Shown here piece by piece: positions 9,037-17,316 of a stretch of 64,000 bases of DNA; the stretch's first letter is position 1; the number at the start of each line of letters is the position of its first letter. Source of the DNA: an uncultured Maribacter sp. (lineage in GTDB: Bacteria; Bacteroidota; Bacteroidia; Flavobacteriales; Flavobacteriaceae). The stretch spans positions 744,001 to 808,000 of the forward strand of contig CANMKG010000001.1 in NCBI GenBank assembly GCA_947498505.1, read 5' to 3'. The notes beneath the pieces are model-generated. The model saw nothing but the letters and a program-made list of their open reading frames with translations, did no database searches and was not told the DNA's origin. Both the position numbers and the translations under genes were made by a program.

Positions 9037-9525
9037 TTATTTTACGAGTTGATTTTTTAATTTTTGCTTAATCCTGGATATTTTAGTTCCAACATTTGAT
9101 GCTGAAATACCTGTTATTTCCGCTATTTCGTTGTATTTTTTTCCTTCAAGTAAAAGAAGCATTAAACCTTTTTCAAATACATTTAGATTATGAATTTTAG
9201 CATATAGAATTTTGAGTTTTTCTTCAAACTCCATATCGTAGTTTTCTGTCTGTTGTAAAACAACTTGATCAATACTCACTCTATGACCCGTTCTTTTTTC
9301 TTTTTTAAGTCTGGTAATTGCTGTGTTAAGTGCAATTCTGTACATCCAAGTAGATATTTTGGCTTCACCTCTGAAAGTACCATATGACTTCCATAATTGA
9401 TATACTATATCTTGGTATAAGTCTTGCTGATCAATTGCATTGTCAGTATATATCGTTGTTATTTTAAAAATAATACCTTGATTTTCCTGAATTAACAATA
9501 CAAATTCATCGTCTTTATTGCCCAT
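9037..9525 (-). CDS. ECF-type RNA polymerase sigma factor
   Basis: 162 residues with region 2 (QQDLYQDIVYQLWKSYGTFRGEAKISTWMYRIALNTAI) and region 4 (helix-turn-helix YNEIAEITGISASNVGTKISRIKQKLK). There is no extracytoplasmic-sensor transducer or FecR-like gene next to it; the only partner is the membrane protein five bases downstream. The promoter region upstream contains a 14-bp palindrome. The regulon is unknown. Confidence 0.9.
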   Translation of the reverse strand: MGNKDDEFVLLIQENQGIIFKITTIYTDNAIDQQDLYQDIVYQLWKSYGTFRGEAKISTWMYRIALNTAITRLKKEKRTGHRVSIDQVVLQQTENYDMEFEEKLKILYAKIHNLNVFEKGLMLLLLEGKKYNEIAEITGISASNVGTKISRIKQKLKNQLVK

Positions 9526-9602
9526 GCATTTATATTAGATTGACCTATTAGTATCCATATCTGAAAATAATCACATTTTTTAATTAATTTATATGCTATT
9601 AT

Positions 9603-9616
9603 CAGTTAATTAACTG
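9603..9616. promoter_or_regulatory. Perfect 14-bp palindrome in the ECF sigma upstream region
   Basis: CAGTTAATTAACTG is a perfect inverted repeat lying 78 bases upstream of the sigma ATG and 72 bases before the divergent 46-residue ORF. It is AT-rich, so chance is possible. Confidence 0.3.
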
Positions 9617-9687
9617 TAAAGTAATGCACTTATAAACAACAAATAACCTAGAAATACGTTATTGCAGTCTAATAAATATAACGAGTT

Positions 9688-9828
9688 ATGAAATATCTTT
9701 CTCCAGAAATTGAAGCGCTAGCGAAAGGAAAAACAACAAAAAATTCACTTTTAAAAAAAGAAATTTCATGTGGTATTTTTCAAGATGCTCCAAATTTTGA
9801 AACTGAATTGGAAGAGAAATCTAATTAG
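9688..9828 (+). CDS. 46-residue small ORF
   Basis: A short ORF beginning MKYLSPEIEALAKGKTTK, divergent from the sigma gene. Its last eight bases overlap the end of the convergent amidohydrolase. The composition is that of a soluble, charged peptide with one Cys, and it has no membrane segment. Its regular start, its position after a promoter-like gap and its sensible codon use argue for a real gene; no homologue is recognised. Confidence 0.45.
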   Translation: MKYLSPEIEALAKGKTTKNSLLKKEISCGIFQDAPNFETELEEKSN

Positions 9829-10903
9829 GAAACAGGCTATAGTCTAATCCTTTTATTAGGTTTAGCGCATTTTTGTAATATAATTTTTTTAAGACTTCAT
9901 CTGGCAAATCTAAGCCATACATTGCCCAAAATGCGTGATACTTTTTATAGTATGGAAAATATTCATCATTAGTTTCTAGCACTCTAAAGTATGTAGGAAA
10001 TTCTTCGGGTTTCCAACTATCTTTTCCAAATAATACTCTATCCTGATATTTTATAAAAAAAGCTTTTGCATTTCTTGGTTGCCTACCTAATTCTGCAATA
10101 ACGGCGGCTATACCAACATACATATTAGGCATTACATCTAGAAGTTCCCCTAATTTTGATAAATTGTTAGCATACCACCCCATGTGAGCGTTTATAAATT
10201 TTGTGTTTGGATGTTTTTTAAACATATTATGCTGCTCTTGTATTATTTGTTCCCAAGGAGCCGGGTCTGTATTAGAGCGTTTTCTTCTTGGTTTGGTTTT
10301 TAACTCTAACCAACGTTCATTTTTACTATCCATTGGATCCCAAAACGATTTTGGATCTGCTGCATGAATTAACACCGGAATACCTAACTCTCCACACTTT
10401 TTCCAAATGGGATCCAACCTAGAGTCGTCAATCGCTATTCTTTTTCCATCAGTATCAGTATTACGAAGCCCAAGACTTTTATATACTTTAAGTCCTTTTG
10501 CACCGTTTTTTACATCTATTTCTAATTGATTTACAGCTTTATCTGCCCAATCTTTTTTACCAACTCCCCTAAAATCTACATTAGCAAAAACAACAAACCG
10601 GTTTGGGTAATTTGCGTTTACATTATCCAACATTTTTTTTAAGCCATTATCAGAGCCCCCGCTTAAATTTACCATTACCGCCATATTCATGGCATCCATG
10701 TGCTTTACAAGTTTTGATAAATCTTGCGAGCCCATTCTAAATTGATGACTATGAATATCAATAAACGGAAATTTAGCTTTTTCAACCTTATGCTCGGGTA
10801 CTACCAAGGTTGAATTTGGATTGTAATTCTCAAAATTCATTTCCTGTGAACGAGATATGGTAATTGAGAATAACGCTATAAAAATGCCAAGATATTTACT
10901 CAT
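9821..10903 (-). CDS. Exported amidohydrolase (metal-dependent TIM-barrel, PF04909-like)
   Basis: 360 residues with a signal peptide ending ISRSQ. The metal-site strand FIDIHSHQF near residue 50, VLIHAADP in the middle, FINAHMGW, and VLFGKDSW near the C terminus are the usual His and Asp ligand positions of amidohydrolase family 2. It follows the MocA-like gene with a four-base overlap, so it belongs to the XdhC-MocA operon. The substrate is unknown. Confidence 0.8.
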   Translation of the reverse strand: MSKYLGIFIALFSITISRSQEMNFENYNPNSTLVVPEHKVEKAKFPFIDIHSHQFRMGSQDLSKLVKHMDAMNMAVMVNLSGGSDNGLKKMLDNVNANYPNRFVVFANVDFRGVGKKDWADKAVNQLEIDVKNGAKGLKVYKSLGLRNTDTDGKRIAIDDSRLDPIWKKCGELGIPVLIHAADPKSFWDPMDSKNERWLELKTKPRRKRSNTDPAPWEQIIQEQHNMFKKHPNTKFINAHMGWYANNLSKLGELLDVMPNMYVGIAAVIAELGRQPRNAKAFFIKYQDRVLFGKDSWKPEEFPTYFRVLETNDEYFPYYKKYHAFWAMYGLDLPDEVLKKLYYKNALNLIKGLDYSLFPN

Positions 10904-11499
10904 GATTTCTTATTTAGTTTTAAAACACTTTTATAATCTTCTTCGGTATCAATATCTACAGTTTTACCACTTGCTTCAACACATAAAACATCTTTCTCGT
11001 ACTCTACTAATAATTGTCCTGCACCATAATCACCATTCAACATCTGAAGTTTTGTAAAATACGAACTTCCAAATAAAGCAGGGACTCCCACCCTATTCTT
11101 ATATTTTGTGGCAATTATTTTACTATTATTATTTTGAAAAGTTTCAATAAGCTTATTTAAGTATAATACATCAATAAGAGGTTGGTCTGCCAGCATTATA
11201 ATTGCAGCTCCAAAATCGCTCGCAATATTTTCAATACCAAATGCTATACTTTTTCCGATACCTTGTTTCCAATCTTTGTTAATTAAATATTCGATTTGCT
11301 TATCCTTAATTTCTGCTATAATTTCTTCATAACTTGCCCCCAGTACAACCTTTACCTCAGTTGCATTTGAAGCTTTTGCTGTTGTAATCGCATGTTCTAA
11401 CATAGTTGTATTGTTCCATTTCAACAGTTGTTTCCTTTTCTGCATTCGGCTCGATGCACCTGCCCCTAAAATTACAATGACTATTTTTTTAGATTGCAT
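10900..11499 (-). CDS. MocA/MobA-like nucleotidyltransferase
   Basis: 199 residues. The N-terminal nucleotide-binding loop LGAGASSRMQKRKQLL and the LADQP metal-binding segment mark it as a molybdopterin cytidylyl- or guanylyltransferase-like enzyme (MocA group). It overlaps the upstream xdhC-like gene by one base and the downstream amidohydrolase by four. The XdhC pairing suggests loading of molybdenum cofactor onto a xanthine-dehydrogenase-type enzyme, but no such enzyme is encoded in the window. Confidence 0.82.
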   Translation of the reverse strand: MQSKKIVIVILGAGASSRMQKRKQLLKWNNTTMLEHAITTAKASNATEVKVVLGASYEEIIAEIKDKQIEYLINKDWKQGIGKSIAFGIENIASDFGAAIIMLADQPLIDVLYLNKLIETFQNNNSKIIATKYKNRVGVPALFGSSYFTKLQMLNGDYGAGQLLVEYEKDVLCVEASGKTVDIDTEEDYKSVLKLNKKS

Positions 11500-12503
11500 T
11501 AATCATGTATTCCTGTTAATTTATCAACTAACATTATTGGTTTTTGATTACGAATAACTGCTAACATTTCAGCGAGAATTGCTATAGCGATTTCTTGCGC
11601 TGTTTCTGCTCCAATATTTAATCCTGCTGGACCATGTATTTTCTCAATAAATTCAACATTAATTTCCGGGTTTAGTTCAATACATTCTGATAAAAGTTTT
11701 TCTCTACGCTTTGCTGGACCTAAAGCTCCTAAATATATTGGAGAAGAGTTTTTAATTTGCTGTAAAAATCTTAAATCTTTGGCATAACTATGTGTCATTA
11801 GCATAACTGCAGTATCCTCATCAATTAAATTATTTGGCAACTGCTCTGCTTCAATATTTAATAATGTATTTGCACCAGGAAAATCAGTTACTTTTTTTTC
11901 CTCTGTTGGAGATGCTACTATTGTGACTTCCCAACCCATATGGGAAGCATAAGAACATAATGCAACTGCGTCATGTTCAGCTCCAATAATTACTAATCTT
12001 GTACTGGGAGACATTTTTTGTTTAAAAACTAAATTGGTAGTAACGGTAGTTTTAGATAGCGATTGTATTACATTTTCATACTTAAAAATAGAGCCATAAC
12101 TGTTGCTGATACTATTTTCTTTTTGAAAGTAGGAATGAATTTCAAAACTGTTTCTTTGTATAACTGCATTACTAAAGGTGGTAATGAAGTTTTCATCAGG
12201 GGAAAAAGTTTCTATTAAAATGTATAATACCCCTTCACACCCTAAACGATATCGGCCATCATAAGTCATTATTTTTGCTTCTCCATTTACAAAAACACTC
12301 TGCGCTTGTCTAACAACTTCTTTTTCTACACAGCCTCCACTAACCGCCCCTATCATTTGATTATCTTCAGTTATTAGCATTCTTACACCTGGTCGACGAT
12401 ATGAAGACCCATCTAAAGCTACAACAGTTGCTAAAACCGATTTTATTCCTTTTTTTTCAGCTTCCAGAAAAGCTTTAATTATATGTTTTAATTCGTGCGT
12501 CAT
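11499..12503 (-). CDS. xdhC: XdhC/CoxI-family molybdoenzyme maturation factor
   Basis: 334 residues. The N-terminal XdhC_CoxI domain contains GSSYRRPGVRMLI and the conserved SGGCVE with its Cys. The C-terminal Rossmann-like domain has LVIIGAEHDAVAL and GALGPAKRREKL. In known systems XdhC binds and sulfurates molybdenum cofactor and delivers it to xanthine dehydrogenase. It is first gene of a three-gene operon with MocA-like and amidohydrolase genes. Confidence 0.88.
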   Translation of the reverse strand: MTHELKHIIKAFLEAEKKGIKSVLATVVALDGSSYRRPGVRMLITEDNQMIGAVSGGCVEKEVVRQAQSVFVNGEAKIMTYDGRYRLGCEGVLYILIETFSPDENFITTFSNAVIQRNSFEIHSYFQKENSISNSYGSIFKYENVIQSLSKTTVTTNLVFKQKMSPSTRLVIIGAEHDAVALCSYASHMGWEVTIVASPTEEKKVTDFPGANTLLNIEAEQLPNNLIDEDTAVMLMTHSYAKDLRFLQQIKNSSPIYLGALGPAKRREKLLSECIELNPEINVEFIEKIHGPAGLNIGAETAQEIAIAILAEMLAVIRNQKPIMLVDKLTGIHD

Positions 12504-12651
12504 TAGTTATAAAAACAATTCATGGTAAATTAATTCATAATGAACACCTAATTATATTATAGTGAGCATCTTTAACATTCTTTAACACTATTTTTTAGAA
12601 CCTCCATAATTTATATAGGTTTTAGCCGTTCTCCTTGTTGAACCCAAAAAA

Positions 12652-13749
12652 ATGAAAATGAAATCTATTTTAAAAATATTTGGCGCAATAGGTGTCTTAT
12701 TTATAGCTATCTCATGTGGAAATGCTAGTGATGATGTTAGTTTAAACTTAAATTTTGGCAACTCTCTTGGAAAAGGAACTCCTGTTGATGAGTGCCTTGA
12801 TTTAGGAGAAAATGATTTAGTCTTATCCATTCAAGAACAGTATACTACCCTTCCTGGAAAGGTTTCTATTTTATTTAAGGTTTCAGATACCGAAGGAAAT
12901 CCCGTTTCTCAACTAACTGCTGACCAATTTACAATATATGAGCAAGGCAGAAATGATGATTGTTTTAATACCATTTCTACTTCAGAGTCTTTTGCTAGAA
13001 TTTCTCCCAACTCTCAAATATTTACAAATAACACCATTTTAGTTCTTGATTTAAGTAATAGTGTATTAAGTAGTAGTTTAACTGAGCTAAAAGAAGCTAC
13101 AATAAGTTTTGTTAATAACGTAATGCCCGCCACTACGCAAGAATCTTTTAAAATGGTAATTTATTGGTTTGATGGTGAAAATGAGTTACACCTGCTAAAT
13201 CCATTAACCGCTGATAAGCAAGAATTAATCACAGCGATTGATAATATTACACCAAACATTAGTAATGATCCTTCTACCGATTTATACGGTGCAGTAATAA
13301 AATCTACTGATGCTGCCGAAAAACTTTTAAAAGAATCACAAGAAAATAACAATATTGGAGCGGCGTCTGTTGTAATATTTACTGATGGAACCGATCAAGC
13401 TTCAAGATATACAGAGGCTTTTGCTTTAAAAAAGGTAAACGATGCAAATCCAAATATTTCGTTCTTTTCTATTGGTTTGGGCGCAGAAATTGATACTGAA
13501 GTTCTCATGAATATTGGTAAAACATTTAGCGTTTTTGCTGGAAATAAAAATGACTTAGAAAATACTTTTAACGACATATCTTTAAAAGTATCTGAGCAGG
13601 CAAATAGTTTTTACTTATTTGAGTATTGTAGCCCTAAACGTGATGGTAGTGGTGAAAACAATTTAGCCATTCAAGTAAAAAATGGTGGTTTACAGGGAGC
13701 TGTACAAACCAAATTTAGTGCTAACGGTTTTACTGGTGGATGTGAATAA
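12652..13749 (+). CDS. von Willebrand factor A domain lipoprotein
   Basis: 365 residues. A lipoprotein signal ends in IAISC; translation can start at 12652 (MKMKS) or two codons later. The vWA domain covers about 125-310, with the MIDAS motif DLSNS beginning at Asp133 and FTDGTDQ further on. It is probably a metal-dependent adhesion or assembly protein on the outer membrane. A good terminator follows. No partner genes are evident. Confidence 0.8.
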   Translation: MKMKSILKIFGAIGVLFIAISCGNASDDVSLNLNFGNSLGKGTPVDECLDLGENDLVLSIQEQYTTLPGKVSILFKVSDTEGNPVSQLTADQFTIYEQGRNDDCFNTISTSESFARISPNSQIFTNNTILVLDLSNSVLSSSLTELKEATISFVNNVMPATTQESFKMVIYWFDGENELHLLNPLTADKQELITAIDNITPNISNDPSTDLYGAVIKSTDAAEKLLKESQENNNIGAASVVIFTDGTDQASRYTEAFALKKVNDANPNISFFSIGLGAEIDTEVLMNIGKTFSVFAGNKNDLENTFNDISLKVSEQANSFYLFEYCSPKRDGSGENNLAIQVKNGGLQGAVQTKFSANGFTGGCE

Positions 13750-13776
13750 AACAGTTCTTCCGTACTTTAAGATATT

Positions 13777-13807
13777 AAATCGCCTTCATTTAAAGGCGAT
13801 TTTTTTA
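13777..13807 (+). terminator. Rho-independent terminator
   Basis: AAATCGCCTT pairs with AAGGCGATTT over a five-base loop and is followed by a T run, about 30 bases after the vWA gene. Confidence 0.85.
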
Positions 13808-13923
13808 TTTTATAAAAAGCTATAATTCAAATAATTAAAACAACACTAAACGAATTAACATTCCTTAAAACATCTTAAATAAACTTTCATCCGTATAACT
13901 ACAAAACCTATTTTTTAAAGAAG

Positions 13924-14751
13924 ATGAAAAAATTATTTATTACAAGTACGTTATCTATTGTGTTATTAGCTTCATGTGTTTCCAAAAAGAAATATGTTGC
14001 TTTAGAAAACGATTTATCAAACACAAAATCTACACTTACTAAAACTCAGGTAGCAAAGGAAGAATTAGAAGCTAAAATGGCTAAAATTGAAGCCAGAGTA
14101 ACGGAATACAATAATAAAATTAATTCTCTAAAAGAAATTAACGATAGCCAATTCACTAGTGTTGATGGTGTTGCTATGATGAGCAATAACACCAAAGAAA
14201 AAATGAGAGCTACTTTAGCTAAAGTTGACCCTAGCAAATTGGCGGAGGCTAAAACATTACAAGATTCTATGAATCTTGCAATCTCTTACAAATTAAAAAA
14301 CTCTATCTCCGATGAAGAAGGTGACATTGATGTAAATATTGATAAAACAGTAGTTATGATTAATATTTCTGATAAATTACTTTTCAATAGTGGTAGTTAC
14401 AGGGTAAGCAGCAAAGCCAATCCAGTTTTATCAAAACTTGCAGAAGTTATTAACTCAGAGTCTAGTATGGAAGTAATGGTTGAAGGTCATACTGATTCTA
14501 GAACTATAAACACTGCTATGTTTAAAGATAACTGGGATTTGAGTGTTAAAAGAGCAACTTCAGTTGTACGTATTCTACAAGATAAATACAATGTTGATCC
14601 TGCAAAATTGATTGCTTCAGGTAGAAGTTCATATTTACCACTTGTAGAAAATGATTCAAGAGAAAACAGAGCAAAAAACAGACGAACAAGAATAATTATT
14701 CTTCCAAATCTAGATAAGTTCTTTGCTTTATTAGATGCTGAAAATCTATAA
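13924..14751 (+). CDS. OmpA-family peptidoglycan-binding lipoprotein
   Basis: 275 residues. The lipoprotein signal ends VLLASC. Residues about 20-70 form a coiled coil (VALENDLSNTKSTL...). The C-terminal OmpA/MotB domain (about 145-262) holds VEGHTDSR, the helix NWDLSVKRATSVVRIL and the NRRTRI peptidoglycan-binding segment. It should tether the outer membrane to the cell wall. It is monocistronic with a strong terminator. Confidence 0.9.
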   Translation: MKKLFITSTLSIVLLASCVSKKKYVALENDLSNTKSTLTKTQVAKEELEAKMAKIEARVTEYNNKINSLKEINDSQFTSVDGVAMMSNNTKEKMRATLAKVDPSKLAEAKTLQDSMNLAISYKLKNSISDEEGDIDVNIDKTVVMINISDKLLFNSGSYRVSSKANPVLSKLAEVINSESSMEVMVEGHTDSRTINTAMFKDNWDLSVKRATSVVRILQDKYNVDPAKLIASGRSSYLPLVENDSRENRAKNRRTRIIILPNLDKFFALLDAENL

Positions 14752-14772
14752 TTACTTAACTTACATAAATCT

Positions 14773-14807
14773 AAAAAAGGAGTATTATTAAATAATACTC
14801 CTTTTTT
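14773..14807 (+). terminator. Strong Rho-independent terminator
   Basis: A near-perfect hairpin with AAGGAGTATTATT pairing with AATAATACTCCTT, flanked by A and T runs, just after the OmpA-like gene. Confidence 0.9.
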
Positions 14808-14917
14808 GTTTTCTTTAGGTAGGGTTTTTGCTGTTTAAATTGTTTTATAAGTAACAACCCCAATTTTTACATTTACTAACATCCTAGAACTATGTTGTTT
14901 AACTTAAAGAAAATATT

Positions 14918-15085
14918 ATGGATGTAATTCACGAAATTATTCAAAATAGTGCGATTGGCGCGAGTTCTAAAATGTACAAAAGTATGGTGTTGTTGTTATT
15001 CGCAACAATTGTTTCTACTTTGTTTACAATGCTTATTTTATTACTTCATTTTGGTATACATACTAACATACGATTTGGATATTAA
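14918..15085 (+). CDS. 55-residue single-pass membrane peptide
   Basis: Starts MDVIHEIIQNSAIG and has one hydrophobic helix at about residues 23-45 (VLLLFATIVSTLF). The stop codon ends at 15085, one base before the stop of the convergent M14 peptidase at 15086, so the two genes abut exactly. The hydrophobic pattern, a clean ATG after an AT-rich leader and the tight fit between neighbours support it. No family is recognised. Confidence 0.55.
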   Translation: MDVIHEIIQNSAIGASSKMYKSMVLLLFATIVSTLFTMLILLLHFGIHTNIRFGY

Positions 15086-16552
15086 TCACCTAAAAATCAT
15101 TGCATTTATAAAATTGCTTGACTTTGCTTTTAAGTCAATTGCAAAACCATTTATAATAGCGTAGCGCAATTTTCCCTGTTCTTCTAGAAAAAAAGTAGGA
15201 TTAATTCCTGGTTCTAAAAACAACGAAGGCACTTTGTACTTTTTACCAATTATATGAATTGGGAAAGGTGAATTCAACATTTTTCTTGGAATTTTATCTA
15301 CCCGTATATATCCATAACCTTGCTTTAAAAGTGTGTTTATGTCTTTCGCTTTTAATGCTTCTAATGAAGTTATTACTTCTGGGTATACTTTTGCACTTTT
15401 AATAACAAATCCTTCCGCCAGGATGGTTTCATAGCCAAAGTAAGTAGATAAGTCACCTTGGTCTTTTATTCTACTACTGTACCAAAAGTCTTTATTGTTT
15501 TCGGTCTCTACTTCTAAACAATTTATACCTATATCAATTACATAATTCTCTCCCAACAAATTATAAGTCGCTTTTTCTATTTTTAAATCAAAAAGCTTTC
15601 TATCATTTTCAGGAATTATATTATAATCTGATAACGGAATATTTTTATAGCCTTCTTTTGCAATAGTATAAATTGCAGCAAGAATAGACACATAATTTAG
15701 CTTTCTAATCTCTTGCTTTTCCACGTCATTTTTATAACCTCCAGATTCAATTAAAATAGCACTCGTCCCCCACTTTTGAATATTGTCGCCAAAAGCCCTT
15801 GGTTCAAAATCATCATTGTACTTACCTACCTGACCAGGAGCATATTTCTGAATTATTTTGTTCATAAACGCTATTACTTTCATTGCATTTGCACGGACCT
15901 CATTAATATCTTTCTCATAATTATAAGCAGGTGCTAAATATGATATTGAAGCTGGTTTATCTGTTAAATTAGCATTATAGTATGTACTTTGATCATGAAG
16001 ATTAAAACCAAATTCAGCTTGCAAACTATCTCTAACTCGTTTTAGTGTTCTTCCTTCCGGAGATTGTAAACGCAAAGCATCCCTATTAATATCAATTCCT
16101 AATATATTTCTTCTTTGAAAAATTTCTGCACCGTCAGGATTTAACATCGGTAAAAAATGTAGTCTTAATTTTGACAATATTTCTGCCTTCTCATTTTGAA
16201 ATTGACTTGATTTTAAAAAATTTAAAATATCAAAAATTGCCTGAGTAGCGGTGGGCTCATTACCATGCATTTGTGACCATAAAAAAACATCAACATCACC
16301 AGTACCTATACTAATTAAGTTTAAATTTCTACCTTGAATAGATTCTCCAACTTTTTTTATGGTAAATACATTATCATTCCTAAAATTGTCTATAATAAGC
16401 TGTAGTTCATTATACTTTATCCTTCGAGAGTTTAAACTAACCTCTTTAAAATCATCATAAGTATCATACAATTTGGAAGTAATTTCATCCTGCGCGTTTA
16501 CACTAAAAAAGGCACATAATAGTAATAACAAAAATAAACGAGTATTTCGCAT
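15086..16552 (-). CDS. M14-family zinc carboxypeptidase, exported
   Basis: 488 residues with a signal peptide ending SVNAQ. Zinc ligands are visible in MHGNEP (His96, Glu99) and probably His186 in NLHDQ, and the catalytic Glu is Glu269 in ILIESGG. The order and spacing fit the M14 carboxypeptidase family. About 200 further residues form a C-terminal beta-rich extension. It probably trims peptides or cell-wall stems in the periplasm. The amidase gene lies four bases upstream. Confidence 0.88.
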   Translation of the reverse strand: MRNTRLFLLLLLCAFFSVNAQDEITSKLYDTYDDFKEVSLNSRRIKYNELQLIIDNFRNDNVFTIKKVGESIQGRNLNLISIGTGDVDVFLWSQMHGNEPTATQAIFDILNFLKSSQFQNEKAEILSKLRLHFLPMLNPDGAEIFQRRNILGIDINRDALRLQSPEGRTLKRVRDSLQAEFGFNLHDQSTYYNANLTDKPASISYLAPAYNYEKDINEVRANAMKVIAFMNKIIQKYAPGQVGKYNDDFEPRAFGDNIQKWGTSAILIESGGYKNDVEKQEIRKLNYVSILAAIYTIAKEGYKNIPLSDYNIIPENDRKLFDLKIEKATYNLLGENYVIDIGINCLEVETENNKDFWYSSRIKDQGDLSTYFGYETILAEGFVIKSAKVYPEVITSLEALKAKDINTLLKQGYGYIRVDKIPRKMLNSPFPIHIIGKKYKVPSLFLEPGINPTFFLEEQGKLRYAIINGFAIDLKAKSSNFINAMIFR

Positions 16553-16556
16553 TTTA

Positions 16557-17219
16557 TTAATTATTTGGAATAGGTTTAAAATTATATTTTTTCACAGCGG
16601 CACGAACTTTAAGCGTAAAATCTGTTCCAGGATCATCTTTTACAGTTCTGTAATCGCTATCTATTTCCAACCACAATGGATGGTTTTCAAAATTAGTATA
16701 CTCATAGTGACCAATAACATATTCTATACTATATTTTTTAGATAAATGCTTCACCAAATTAATATTGGACTTTAATTGAGCTTTTGTTAAGGGTAAATCG
16801 CTAGTGCCACCTACGTTTTCTATTCCAATTGCACAATGATTTAAGCCAATAACATGCCTCGCCATAATGGTTTCAGGCAGCAAGCGATAAATGGTTCCAT
16901 CCCGATCAACCATAAAATGTGATGATACGTTTAAACCACTAACGCTTTTAATGTCTGGTCTCCAATTGGGTAACTTGGAATTGTAAAATGCTTTATACGT
17001 TTCTTGTAATGTTGGAATAACTGTCCAATGAAGCACTATCATTATTGGCTCAATAGTTGGCTCTTTTTGTTGAATATTATATCGAGAAGACATATACTCT
17101 AGGGTAAGCTCTTTCCTTTCCTCATCGAAAACAATAGGTTTATCAATTATTTTTAATGATGCAGTACACGAAGAAAGTAACAATACTAATAAAAAAAATG
17201 ATGCCAATTTATTGCGCAT
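16557..17219 (-). CDS. N-acetylmuramoyl-L-alanine amidase, AmiD/AmpD-like lipoprotein
   Basis: 220 residues with a lipoprotein signal ending LLSSC. The Amidase_2 domain has His64 (VLHWT), the substrate-side segment NHCAIGIENVGG, His171 (IGHYEY) and Asp196 in the DPGTDF segment, fitting the zinc site of AmpD-type amidases. It cleaves the peptide from muramic acid. Its coupling to an M14 carboxypeptidase suggests joint turnover of peptidoglycan fragments. Confidence 0.88.
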   Translation of the reverse strand: MRNKLASFFLLVLLLSSCTASLKIIDKPIVFDEERKELTLEYMSSRYNIQQKEPTIEPIMIVLHWTVIPTLQETYKAFYNSKLPNWRPDIKSVSGLNVSSHFMVDRDGTIYRLLPETIMARHVIGLNHCAIGIENVGGTSDLPLTKAQLKSNINLVKHLSKKYSIEYVIGHYEYTNFENHPLWLEIDSDYRTVKDDPGTDFTLKVRAAVKKYNFKPIPNN

Positions 17220-17316
17220 AAAATTTGATATCTTTCTTTAAATTTACAACAAATTGTCTTACAAAATAACTCATCCAATTCTACCTATTTAAAGAAACAA
17301 TCAATAAAATTAGTGT

